DNA of 64,000 bases from Planococcus shixiaomingii (GTDB lineage: Bacteria; Bacillota; Bacilli; Bacillales_A; Planococcaceae). The stretch is from NCBI RefSeq assembly GCF_030413615.1, contig NZ_CP129236.1, positions 2,216,001 to 2,280,000 of the forward strand, given 5' to 3'. The notes beneath the pieces are model-generated. The model did not search any database and was not told the origin of the DNA. It saw nothing but the letters and a program-made list of their open reading frames with translations. The position numbers were made by a program, and so were the translations under genes. This document shows, one piece after another, positions 53,152-63,099 of this stretch; the stretch's first letter is position 1; each line of letters opens with the position of its first letter.

Positions 53152-54321
53152 CTAATGCTTTTTATTGAGCAAGAACGCAAACAGCACCATCATAGCTATT
53201 AACATCAGACACATCACAAGAGAGATAGTGTGTGTCGCATAACGGTCATACAGCAGGCCAATCGCGAACGGCATTATAGCTGAAAGCGAATAGCCGCCCA
53301 TTTGAATCATCGCTGTCCAGCTATTGACGTCTTCTGCTGTGGTGTTTTCATCCAGCGGCATCAGCAGCGCAATCGGGAACAAGGTGCCCAAGGTCAGGCC
53401 GAGCAATACCGCAGCTGGCCAAATGAGGGCAAGGCTTCCAAACTGGATCAGCAAGATGCCGGCTGTTCCGATCACTAGGCTAACATTGATCCACAAAAAG
53501 CGGCTCGGGTATTTCCCAAGAAGGATCGGAATGGCGATGTTGGCGATAAGCTGGACCGTAGACATCAGCGTCAATACTGCGCCAGCCGTCAATACCGACA
53601 TGCCTTTGTCAATGGCGATAGGGGCAAGCCACGTAATCATAGAGAAAAATAGCGCCGATTGCAGAGCGAAAAACAGCATCATATACCAGGCACGCTTGTT
53701 CTTCCACGGCGATTTGGCGGTGTCTCCTTCCCCTGTTCTTTCCTGGACAGGATCTTTTGGATGCTCCACGCGCAACCACAGCACAATGCCAATAATCGAC
53801 AACAAGCTCCAGCTGGCCAATGCCAGAGGCCAATTTGACAGCGTGTAAAAAAGTCCGGTCAATCCGGCCGCGAATGTGGCGCCAAGCCCCATACCGAACG
53901 AATAAACACCGATAAGCGCCGGGGTGCGAGTCGGGAAATTTCGCTTGATCATTGCGGAGACAAGCGGGCCGATGATAGCAATAGCGATGCCGATGAAAAG
54001 CGAGCTGAAAAACAGCATGGCAAAGCTTGGCACCAGCATCCGAAAGAATGTAAAAAGCCCGATGGCAGAAAGCAGCAGCGTGATGCTCGTTTTAATGCCA
54101 AAACGGCGGTTAAACCAAACGGCAAACGGCGCAAAAAGGCCCATGCAGAGCACCGGTACCGATGTCAGCAAACTCACTTCACTATTGGATAAATTTAAAT
54201 CGCTGCGAATCGTTTCCAGCAATGGGCCGATTGAAGAAATGGCAGGCCGCAAGTTTAATGAAATAAAAAAGATGGCGACGACCATTAAGCCTAAAGCCGA
54301 TTTTTTTGAATGTAGAGACAT
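53152..54321 (-). CDS. MFS transporter, CynX/NimT family
   Basis: The 389-residue protein has 12 membrane helices and the CynX/NimT (YycB) style. It begins GLMVVAIFFISLNLRPAISSIGPLLETIRSDLNLSNSEVSLLTSVPVLCMGLFAP, continues FNRRFGIKTSI, and has the second-half start KNKRAWYMMLFFALQSALFFSMITWLAPI. Relatives export or import cyanate, 2-nitroimidazole or other small anions; the substrate is unknown. AGGAGGA fits ATG 54321; the frame extends 33 bases upstream without a better start. Confidence 0.9.
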   Translation of the reverse strand: MSLHSKKSALGLMVVAIFFISLNLRPAISSIGPLLETIRSDLNLSNSEVSLLTSVPVLCMGLFAPFAVWFNRRFGIKTSITLLLSAIGLFTFFRMLVPSFAMLFFSSLFIGIAIAIIGPLVSAMIKRNFPTRTPALIGVYSFGMGLGATFAAGLTGLFYTLSNWPLALASWSLLSIIGIVLWLRVEHPKDPVQERTGEGDTAKSPWKNKRAWYMMLFFALQSALFFSMITWLAPIAIDKGMSVLTAGAVLTLMSTVQLIANIAIPILLGKYPSRFLWINVSLVIGTAGILLIQFGSLALIWPAAVLLGLTLGTLFPIALLMPLDENTTAEDVNSWTAMIQMGGYSLSAIMPFAIGLLYDRYATHTISLVMCLMLIAMMVLFAFLLNKKH

Positions 54322-54410
54322 GTTGTAATTCCTCCTAGTAATATGTACAGACAAACTTGTGTTCCCCGCTTGTTTTTATTAAGATAAAGGTGTGAAAGGC
54401 GGGTAAGCCA

Positions 54411-54647
54411 ATGAAATTGATCAATTGGAGCTATGCAAAACGCTACAATATTAAAGCAGTTTTCGATGAATTTCCGCACGTTGTCGTATTGTTCCGCCAA
54501 ATCGGCGGCTATTATTTTATCTTTTCCATGAAAGGTTTGACGAAAGAGCACATTCCGACACGGCAAGATTACGTCCGCATGGAATATCTTTTGAATAAAG
54601 ACCTTGGCATGCTGGATGCTTATATAGAAAGAAAATATAAAAAGTAA
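54411..54647 (+). CDS. Small conserved-looking hypothetical protein
   Basis: A 78-residue protein of mixed alpha/beta type, with VFDEFPHVVVLFRQIGGYYFIFSMKGLT followed by a helical, basic end (YIERKYKK). AAAGGCGGG precedes the ATG. No family is recognised. It is divergent from the MFS gene and about 200 bases upstream of ykpA. Confidence 0.65.
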   Translation: MKLINWSYAKRYNIKAVFDEFPHVVVLFRQIGGYYFIFSMKGLTKEHIPTRQDYVRMEYLLNKDLGMLDAYIERKYKK

Positions 54648-54815
54648 GTTGAGTTACTTTCCCTCTTTGGAAAAATACACCAGACGGATTCTCAAAAAGC
54701 AGCCGATTTTCAATAAAAACGCCCTTTATATTTTACAAAGCGGAAAATGAAAACAATCTGCTTAAGTTTATCCCATACTGCTGCTGATTGCTATCGATTT
54801 CCGTCTGTTTCATGG

Positions 54816-54821
54816 TATACT
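54816..54821 (+). promoter_or_regulatory. Extended -10 element of ykpA
   Basis: TGGTATACT gives a TGn extended -10 box, 33 bases before the ykpA ATG. No strong -35 is seen at the right distance, as is common for extended -10 promoters. Confidence 0.4.
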
Positions 54822-54854
54822 CTTCTTATTGTGAAATTTAGGAGGTACGTAAAA

Positions 54855-56462
54855 ATGATAGCAGTAAACGATGTAAGTCTTCGCTTTGGTGACCGCAAAC
54901 TTTTCGAAGATGTGAACATTCAATTTAACCCAGGTAATTGTTACGGATTGATCGGTGCGAACGGTGCAGGAAAATCAACGTTCATTAAAATCTTGTCTGG
55001 TGAACTGGATGCGCAATCCGGGAACGTCTATATGGGTTCTGGTGAACGCTTGGCAGTATTGAAACAGGATCACTTTGAATACGAAGAGCATCCCGTTCTT
55101 GAAACAGTCATTATGGGACATAAAAAATTATATGACATCATGTCCGAGAAAAACGCCATCTATATGAAGGAAGATTTTTCAGACGAAGACGGCATGCGCG
55201 CAGCTGAACTTGAAGGCGAATTTGCTGAATTGAACGGCTGGGAAGCTGAATCGGAAGCCGCTATTCTATTGCAAGGTCTTGGCATTTCTGAAGACCTTCA
55301 CGACAAAAAGATGGCAGAATTGTCCGGTTCGGATAAAGTAAAAGTTTTGCTTGCTCAAGCCTTATTCGGCAAGCCGGACGTTTTGCTACTGGATGAGCCT
55401 ACCAACCACTTGGACTTGAAAGCTATTCAATGGCTGGAAGAATTCTTGATCAACTTTGACAACACTGTCATCGTTGTATCCCATGACCGCCACTTCCTGA
55501 ACAAAGTGTGTACGCACATTGCTGACTTGGACTTTGGTAAAATTCAGCTGTATGTAGGAAACTACGACTTCTGGTATGAATCGAGCCAATTGGCAACACG
55601 TTTGGCCGGTGACCAAAACGCCAAAAAAGAAGAAAAAATCAAAGAGCTTCAAGCGTTTATCGCCCGTTTCTCGGCGAACGCTTCAAAATCGAAGCAAGCA
55701 ACGTCACGGAAGAAAATGCTTGATAAAATCGAGCTGGATGATATCCGCCCTTCTTCCCGCAAATACCCATTTGTCAACTTTACGATTGGCCGCGAAATCG
55801 GCAACGACGTGTTGACGGTGAAAGATTTGAGCCAAAAAGTCGATGGCAACTTGCTGTTGAACAACATCAGCTTCAACATGAGCAAAGAAGACAAAATCGT
55901 CTTGATTGGCGACCCGCTGGCAAAATCGGCTCTTCTGCGCATTTTGGCTGAAGAAGACGAGCCTGCTGAAGGTTTGATCCGCTGGGGTGTTACCACTTCC
56001 CGCGCTTACTTGCCGATTGACAACACATCTTACTTTGAAGGCAGCGAACAGTCGTTAGTCGACTGGTTGCGCCAATATTCACCAGAAGACGAAAGTGAAA
56101 CGTTCCTTCGCGGCTTCCTCGGCAGAATGCTGTTCTCCGGCGAAGAAGTGAAAAAGAAACCTTCTGTCTTATCAGGTGGGGAAAAAGTGCGCTGCATGCT
56201 GTCGAAAATGATGCTATCGCACGCTAACGTTCTATTGCTTGACGAGCCAACCAACCACTTGGACTTGGAATCGATTCAAGCGTTGAACAACGGCATGATC
56301 GCCTTTAAAGGCGCCATGGTCTTCACTTCCCATGACCATCAGTTTATCCAAACAGTTGCCAACCGCGTGATTGAAATCCGTGAAGACGGATCTATCCTCG
56401 ACAAACAATTGACATACGATGAATTTTTGGAGTGGAAAGAAACTCAAGGCATCACAAACTAA
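54855..56462 (+). CDS. ykpA: ABC-F family ATPase (YkpA/YbiT type)
   Basis: The 535-residue soluble protein has two ABC domains joined by a charged linker (about 240-310) and no membrane part. Domain one has Walker A GANGAGKST, signature LSGSDKVKV and VLLLDEPTNHLD. Domain two has a degenerate P-loop (IGDPLAKSALL), signature LSGGEKVRC and VLLLDEPTNHLD. YbiT/YkpA proteins act on ribosomes as translation factors. The degenerate second P-loop is, from memory, common in this subgroup. AGGAGGT fits ATG 54855; an open frame extends upstream without support. Confidence 0.93.
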   Translation: MIAVNDVSLRFGDRKLFEDVNIQFNPGNCYGLIGANGAGKSTFIKILSGELDAQSGNVYMGSGERLAVLKQDHFEYEEHPVLETVIMGHKKLYDIMSEKNAIYMKEDFSDEDGMRAAELEGEFAELNGWEAESEAAILLQGLGISEDLHDKKMAELSGSDKVKVLLAQALFGKPDVLLLDEPTNHLDLKAIQWLEEFLINFDNTVIVVSHDRHFLNKVCTHIADLDFGKIQLYVGNYDFWYESSQLATRLAGDQNAKKEEKIKELQAFIARFSANASKSKQATSRKKMLDKIELDDIRPSSRKYPFVNFTIGREIGNDVLTVKDLSQKVDGNLLLNNISFNMSKEDKIVLIGDPLAKSALLRILAEEDEPAEGLIRWGVTTSRAYLPIDNTSYFEGSEQSLVDWLRQYSPEDESETFLRGFLGRMLFSGEEVKKKPSVLSGGEKVRCMLSKMMLSHANVLLLDEPTNHLDLESIQALNNGMIAFKGAMVFTSHDHQFIQTVANRVIEIREDGSILDKQLTYDEFLEWKETQGITN

Positions 56463-56471
56463 TAAAACTAT

Positions 56472-56508
56472 AAAACCTGCCGATCCATTATGGATCGGCA
56501 GGTTTTTT
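56472..56508 (+). terminator. Terminator of ykpA
   Basis: Perfect 16-bp stem (56472-56487 with 56491-56506) with a 3-base loop, ending in a six-T run. Confidence 0.92.
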
Positions 56509-56514
56509 GCTGTA

Positions 56515-56610
56515 TCATTGCAGCTCATAAAATATAAGTTGTAACTCGAACGTGAAAAGTTGCAACTTGGAAGCAATAAGTTGTAACTTGCATGCAAAAA
56601 TCTGTAACTC
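56515..56610. repeat. Second array of the 21-bp-period repeat
   Basis: Core copies start at 56536, 56557, 56578 and 56599, each 21 bases apart. A weaker fifth copy is at 56515. Cores read AAGTTGTAACTC, AAGTTGCAACTT, AAGTTGTAACTT and AATCTGTAACTC; spacers are unrelated. It lies between the convergent ykpA and ykvA-like genes, just as the first array (47845) lies between convergent genes. Confidence 0.85.
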
Positions 56611-56652
56611 ATCACTCCATTATTGCCACATGCCTGCTAAAGACAAACGAAA

Positions 56653-56675
56653 ACCGCGGCTGCATAAGCCGCGGT
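56653..56675 (-). terminator. Terminator of the YkvA-like gene
   Basis: ACCGCGGCT / AGCCGCGGT 9-bp GC-rich stem with a 5-base loop; TTTTCG follows on the minus strand. Confidence 0.75.
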
Positions 56676-56685
56676 ACATGAATTC

Positions 56686-57168
56686 TTATTTCAAAAAGCG
56701 TTTGACCAAACGGCCAGCTGGCAATTTTGATGTAAACTTATTCCCTGCATCAGATATTCCGCGCACAACGCTTAACAAATCTTCGTCTCCTGCCCAATGC
56801 TCTTCAATAACTTCATTCGGGAATTTATTGAGAAGCGTGTTGACGATGAAGACAGCGACAACGACATCATCCGCAAATCCTCCTGGACCTATTAGAATTT
56901 CCGGAAGAAAATCCAGCGGTGCGAAAAAGTAGAGAATTCCGGCGCCGACCAGGCCTTTGCTTTTTGCATCAATGCGGCTGTCGAGCATCAATTTCGCCAA
57001 TAAATGAAACATGTCTGGTGCAAATAACACGTATTTTCCCAGTTTGCCGACCAAACCTGATTTGGTATCTAGCCAAGTTTGCACTTTCGCACGCAATGTT
57101 TTGTAAAAGTCCTTTTGTTCATCTTGGCTTGGCAATGGTTTAGTTAAATATTCGTTAGCATTTGTCAT
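56686..57168 (-). CDS. YkvA family protein (DUF1232)
   Basis: The 160-residue protein carries the DUF1232 core at about 80-115 (KGLVGAGILYFFAPLDFLPEILIGPGGFADDVVV), with hydrophobic hairpins and the FxPxDFIP-type motif. The function is unknown in the family. GGAAGGGGA fits ATG 57168 (MTNANEY); a longer frame upstream has no ribosome site. Confidence 0.88.
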   Translation of the reverse strand: MTNANEYLTKPLPSQDEQKDFYKTLRAKVQTWLDTKSGLVGKLGKYVLFAPDMFHLLAKLMLDSRIDAKSKGLVGAGILYFFAPLDFLPEILIGPGGFADDVVVAVFIVNTLLNKFPNEVIEEHWAGDEDLLSVVRGISDAGNKFTSKLPAGRLVKRFLK

Positions 57169-57290
57169 CTTATATCCCCTTCCAATCCTTCTATACACCA
57201 TCTATTCCTTTTTTCCTGTTCATCAAAACTTCTAGCACATGAGAGTTTCCTTTAAAATAAAAGCGTCCTATTTTTCCACGATGCCGCTTT

Positions 57291-57506
57291 TTAAAAGTCC
57301 ATCGTTATATTTGTCGCGATTCTTTCTTTTTCAGGATTGCCTTGGACAATTGTAAAGTTTACAAGCATGCCCGGTTGAAGAACTTCTAGGTCCATATTAA
57401 TGCTGATTCTTTCTACGAAGAATAATTCTCCATTATCTCCTTCAATATAGCCATATCCTTTATCTGCATCAAACGATTTCACTTTTCCTCTTCCGTTATT
57501 GCTCAT
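57291..57506 (-). CDS. Divergent cold-shock-domain protein
   Basis: The 71-residue protein follows the CSD layout. GRGKVKSFDADKGYGYIEGD matches strand 1-2 with an RNP1-like KGYGYIE. LFFVERISI stands where RNP2 (VFVHFSAI) would be, and VNFTIVQGNPEKERIATNI matches the last strands. The RNP2 His and the usual WF are replaced, so nucleic-acid binding may differ from classic Csp. GGAGGT fits ATG 57506. The canonical csp is at 61425. Confidence 0.8.
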   Translation of the reverse strand: MSNNGRGKVKSFDADKGYGYIEGDNGELFFVERISINMDLEVLQPGMLVNFTIVQGNPEKERIATNITMDF

Positions 57507-57646
57507 CCATAATACCTCCAATGCATACTTTTTATCGTCCCTCATTTATACCCTAAATGACCCATTTATCAAACGTTGAGGAGGCCTCTTACCATTTCAA
57601 GTGTGAGAGCAGGTTGGATTTTTAGGCACCCAATCAGGCGGCAGCA

Positions 57647-57679
57647 AAAAGAACCGCTCTATGAACGGTTCTTTTAATA
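57647..57679 (-). terminator. Terminator of the first M4 protease gene
   Basis: AAAAGAACCG / CGGTTCTTTT 10-bp stem with an 8-base loop, ending just before the minus-strand gene's stop. Confidence 0.75.
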
Positions 57680-57682
57680 AAA

Positions 57683-59323
57683 TTAATTCAAGCCGATTGC
57701 TGAAAAGGCAGCCTTTACACTTGATACTTCTGGGCTGGAAGCTCCATACAAATCGGTCGCCGCTTGAATTGCCGCAACACGGAACTGCCTGAAAGTCGTG
57801 TTTGGCGTCAAATATTGCGTCAAAGTCCTGAAAAAAATTGCACCAGTTTTGTCACTGCCTATCCCGTTCACATTCACACTGTAATGCGTGCCGCCATTCG
57901 CCAACAAATAGGCAGCTTTATTGCTGATGCTTGAGTTGATGTGAACACCGCCAAAATCTTCTGTCCCTATATAGCGTTTCGTATAATGGTCCGGCAAGCC
58001 GTTCAAAGTGGGGTCAGCCAAAGACCGCAGTGCATCTCCATCTTTTTGCGGTGTGAAAATATCTTCTGCTATCTGCCAGTCAGGCCCGTCGCTGTAATGT
58101 CCTTCTATTATAGCGCCGAAAATGTCCGACAATGATTCGTTGATTGCCCCTGAATCCCCTTGGTAAATCAACTTGGCTGAAGTTTGCGTCACTGCGTGGG
58201 TCAATTCGTGGGCGACTACATCAAGCGCGCCCGATAAAGGAATAAACACCGAGCCGTCCCCATCTCCGTAAACCATTTGAGAACCGCTCCAAAACGCGTT
58301 GTTGTAATCTTTCCCGTAATGGACGGTTGATATGATTCGAGCCCCCTTGCCGTCGTAACTTGACCGGCCATGAACCTTTTTAAAGTAATCAAACGTTTGT
58401 CCCGCATAAGCATGTGCATCAACCGCCGCACCGTCATACGCTGCATTGAATTTATGGTCGGCATCGAGCCATAGCTTGCCTGGAATCAATAATTTTGTTG
58501 CTGCATCATAAGTCAGTATCCCTTTGCCGCGTGTGCGATCTAGTAAATAAGATCCTTCTTTATTTTTTACGGTCCTTACCTTCTTCTTATCCCCCAATAC
58601 ACCTTTCCCAGAAGAAACGGCATCCGTTCCTTGAGGATCTGCCGAATGGATTTGGTTATAAGAAGATAAAATTTCTCCGGTTTCAGCATCAATGAAGAAT
58701 TGATAATTGCCTGGTTCGGGCACTAAAAATTCCGTCCGGCTGCTGTAAGCCAACTTTGCCTCGCCGTTTTCAATAAATATTACAAGTGAAGGATTTTCTT
58801 CTGCGACGATTTCGGGCGCTGCATGTAGTTCAGCCCGTATGTTCGCTAAAACAATCGATTTTGCCTCCTCAGCTGTTAAAAGATCGCTTTGCTCTACCAT
58901 GTCCAAGTTCCCAAAGTCTTTGGCCAGTTCTCCGGATATGGAAGTCAAAACCCCGTCACGAGAAACATGGGCGGCCAGAATTGCCCCGAATACCGGTATG
59001 CCGTTATACAGCTGTTGCAGTTTCAAGTTTGTAATGCCCAGTTCATCCACCGTTTCACTAATCAGTTCAAAGTTTTTCGGGGTACCTCCGTCAATTGAAT
59101 AAAGATTCTCCTTTTCCTTTAAATAAGAAAAGACTATTTCTTGCGGCTTTTTTGAAGAAGGTGCACTCAATGTTCCGGCAATAAAATTTGGCGATCCACT
59201 GGCTGAATTGATGCTAACTTGCTCATCATCTCCGTTGTTTGAAGCAGCAGAAACAGATGAGGATAAGGCAGACATCACTAGAACAACGGATAAACTTACG
59301 CTGCTCAGCAGATGCTTTTTCAC
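57683..59323 (-). CDS. Secreted M4 neutral metalloprotease (bacillolysin-like)
   Basis: The 546-residue precursor has a signal peptide (about 1-26, ending SVSA), a propeptide with FTP and PepSY segments (about 45-230) and a thermolysin-type catalytic domain. The zinc motif [10 protein letters not shown] places HELTH at 372-376. The third ligand lies in [17 protein letters not shown], and the C-terminal [14 protein letters not shown] motif holds the proton donor His. It cuts proteins on the N side of hydrophobic residues outside the cell. It is a tandem paralogue of 59504-61165. Confidence 0.95.
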   Translation of the reverse strand: MKKHLLSSVSLSVVLVMSALSSSVSAASNNGDDEQVSINSASGSPNFIAGTLSAPSSKKPQEIVFSYLKEKENLYSIDGGTPKNFELISETVDELGITNLKLQQLYNGIPVFGAILAAHVSRDGVLTSISGELAKDFGNLDMVEQSDLLTAEEAKSIVLANIRAELHAAPEIVAEENPSLVIFIENGEAKLAYSSRTEFLVPEPGNYQFFIDAETGEILSSYNQIHSADPQGTDAVSSGKGVLGDKKKVRTVKNKEGSYLLDRTRGKGILTYDAATKLLIPGKLWLDADHKFNAAYDGAAVDAHAYAGQTFDYFKKVHGRSSYDGKGARIISTVHYGKDYNNAFWSGSQMVYGDGDGSVFIPLSGALDVVAHELTHAVTQTSAKLIYQGDSGAINESLSDIFGAIIEGHYSDGPDWQIAEDIFTPQKDGDALRSLADPTLNGLPDHYTKRYIGTEDFGGVHINSSISNKAAYLLANGGTHYSVNVNGIGSDKTGAIFFRTLTQYLTPNTTFRQFRVAAIQAATDLYGASSPEVSSVKAAFSAIGLN

Positions 59324-59466
59324 ATTGCTTCACTCCTTTCCCTGGCTAAGCGCCTTAATCGGTTATATTCATCATAAAGCCTTAAATTGTCAGATTATAT
59401 AGGTTTCTTTATTCGTTTTTAGCTGTTTTTAACAGGTGAAAATACCTGTTAACACGACAAAAAAAA

Positions 59467-59490
59467 GAACCGCCCCTGAAGGGCAGTTCC
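59467..59490 (-). terminator. Terminator of the second M4 protease gene
   Basis: GAACcGCCC / GGGCaGTTC stem with one mismatch and a 5-base loop, followed on the minus strand by a T-run. Confidence 0.7.
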
Positions 59491-59503
59491 CACAAAATAT
59501 CAA

Positions 59504-61171
<1,668 letters not shown>

Positions 61172-61391
61172 TCACTCCTTTAGCGTGCCGTCAGTGTCAG
61201 ACGGTTAACTAAAGAGTAACTGTTTTACTATTCTGAATATATAGGCTGCTATATCTGTTTTTATTTACCTAAAAAAGTGTTTATTTACATACAGCTAAAA
61301 TAGTTTTCAGACTATTTCGACGACAAACAGGCTATGAAGACTATTTGTTAACATTTTTCTGCTGTCTTTTTATAAAAGTTAACAAAAAAAA

Positions 61392-61419
61392 AAGACCCGC
61401 TCATGAATGAGCGGGTCTT
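61392..61419 (-). terminator. Terminator of the csp gene
   Basis: A 13-bp perfect stem (61392-61404 with 61407-61419), minimal loop, and a run of A's giving T's on the minus strand. Confidence 0.92.
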
Positions 61420-61424
61420 GGAGA

Positions 61425-61625
61425 TTAGATTTTAGTAACGTTTGTAGCTTGAGGTCCGCGGTTGCCTTCCTCTACTTCAAATTCCACTTTTTGTCCTTCA
61501 TCAAGGGTTTTGAAACCATCGCCTTGAATTGCTGAAAAGTGAACGAATACGTCATCTCCGCCTTCAACTTCGATAAACCCGAAACCTTTTTCTGAGTTAA
61601 ACCATTTTACTGTACCTTGTTGCAT
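61425..61625 (-). CDS. Cold shock protein CspA/CspB family
   Basis: The 66-residue protein is a canonical Csp: [16 protein letters not shown] with RNP1 (KGFGFIE), [10 protein letters not shown] with RNP2, and the GPQATNV end. It binds single-stranded RNA and DNA as an RNA chaperone. A strong ribosome site (AGGAGGT) precedes the ATG. The leader is about 140 bases with a stable hairpin, fitting post-transcriptional cold control. Confidence 0.97.
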   Translation of the reverse strand: MQQGTVKWFNSEKGFGFIEVEGGDDVFVHFSAIQGDGFKTLDEGQKVEFEVEEGNRGPQATNVTKI

Positions 61626-61686
61626 GTACTCTACCTCCTGAGATTAAAAAATTTGCAATATGGAATTTCCATAAAAAAATTCACAT

Positions 61687-61727
61687 ATTCAAAAAAGTAC
61701 CATCACGTGCTGATCACTTTTTTGAAT
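61687..61727 (-). promoter_or_regulatory. Hairpin in the csp 5' leader
   Basis: A 12-bp perfect inverted repeat, ATTCAAAAAAGT / ACTTTTTTGAAT (61687-61698, 61716-61727), with further inner pairing around ATCACGTGCTGAT. It lies 62-102 bases before the csp start codon, inside the leader. Csp leaders are known to change fold with temperature; this is a candidate thermosensing structure. Confidence 0.55.
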
Positions 61728-61771
61728 AGGTGAATAGCTCTTTCAGGTTGAATTCTTTAGTTCGTAATTTG

Positions 61772-61799
61772 ATTATAGCAAATCTTCATAAAAAGTCAA
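61772..61799 (-). promoter_or_regulatory. Sigma-A promoter of csp
   Basis: Minus strand TTGACT (61794-61799), 16-base spacer, perfect TATAAT (61772-61777), about 147 bases upstream of the csp ATG. Confidence 0.85.
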
Positions 61800-62400
61800 A
61801 TAAATCTAAAAACTTATTAATAATTTAACTTTTAAGCAATTTCACGAAAAAATTTTAGTCTTTTTGTCACATCTTTAATAAATCTCTTTCTTTTATTCAA
61901 CAAAACACCTGCTGTTCATACTATAAATTGTGCCAAAGATCCTTTTGAATGTCTAGTCTTTTTTTAGATTTTTCTGATAGTCTGGAAGTTTGTATTGCCT
62001 TTCCCTTTCACGTAAAATAAGAACTAGATAAGTTAAACTGATGATTTTCCATCACCGAGCCTTTGCGAGGCGGTTAAAAAGATTTGGACCAAAGGGAATT
62101 CATATTCCATACGTGCGGCTAATCAGCAAAATATGCGAAGCTTTTCCCTGCTCCATGCAAGCTTATAACAGCAAAAAAGCGTCAGCCTCTTTTCTATTTT
62201 GCTCGATTACTTTCAGGAGAACAGCATAAGACATCACGCTTAATTTATTAGTGAATTCATGTGAGCGCTGACGAACTACTTATCTAAAGTGGCTGAAGCA
62301 TTGGGGCCATTCTTTAATTCAGCTTATATAGAGAGCAAAGAACTGAAACTTTTTGCTCGTTGAAACGTATTAAGATAGAGCAGTGAAGGAGGACCTTTTT
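61800..62400. other. Intergenic, no gene seen
   Basis: About 600 bases between the csp promoter and xpaC. Short open frames here have poor composition and no ribosome sites. The xpaC promoter must lie within, but I cannot place it. Confidence 0.45.
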
Positions 62401-63099
62401 ATGAAGCCATTTGAAAAATTCATCATGCGGCACGGTATTAGCCTGCCGATCATGACGGCCGTTTTTCCCGTCCTTTATTTGGGGGCAGAAATTGGCATAA
62501 TCGCATCCGGTGCTGTGGCGGCAGGATCCTATATCGCGAGTTCCTCTACCATCAAACAATTCCAATTTTCTTCTGACTCCAAAAGGTTTCATATGACGCG
62601 GAGCGAATATAAACATATACGAATTCAACTTAAAGAAGCGAAAGCAAAAATCAAACAGTTGCAAGGCCATTACTATCGTGTGCGCTCCATCTCGTATTAT
62701 AAGCAGATCCGCGAAATGGTTCGCATCAGCCAAAAAATCGTTACTCATGTACAGCAGAATCCCAGACAGTTTTATCTTGCCGAACCGTTCTTTTATTCCC
62801 ATTTGGATTCGGCGCTTGAACTGACAGAAAAATATACCCTTCTTGTCGGGCAGCCTATTAAAGACAAAGAATTAAAAATCGCCCTTCAAGACACACGCGA
62901 CACGCTTGGATCAATGATTGGTGTTATGGAGACGGATTTAAAAAAAGTGTTGTCTACGGATGTCGAACAGTTGCGGATGGAATTGGAATATGCGCAAATG
63001 ACTCTCGAGAAGCACAATACTCAAGCACTCCCAATGCCAACTCAAACAGACAGTGAAGGAGACATGGAAAATGACAGAAAACCGATCAACTCAAAGTGA
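62401..63099 (+). CDS. xpaC: XpaC family protein (X-phosphate hydrolysis family)
   Basis: The 232-residue protein has two hydrophobic segments near the N-terminus (about 15-50), then a long helical domain ([39 protein letters not shown] and on). It matches B. subtilis XpaC in length and in its downstream telA-type neighbour. The catalytic role suggested by the family name is not proven. GAAGGAGGA fits ATG 62401. Its end overlaps telA by 29 bases. Confidence 0.88.
   Translation: MKPFEKFIMRHGISLPIMTAVFPVLYLGAEIGIIASGAVAAGSYIASSSTIKQFQFSSDSKRFHMTRSEYKHIRIQLKEAKAKIKQLQGHYYRVRSISYYKQIREMVRISQKIVTHVQQNPRQFYLAEPFFYSHLDSALELTEKYTLLVGQPIKDKELKIALQDTRDTLGSMIGVMETDLKKVLSTDVEQLRMELEYAQMTLEKHNTQALPMPTQTDSEGDMENDRKPINSK

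Noticed and set aside
62041..62229. A 62-codon plus-strand open frame in the csp-xpaC gap
   Set aside because: Poor composition, no ribosome site, and no family resemblance.
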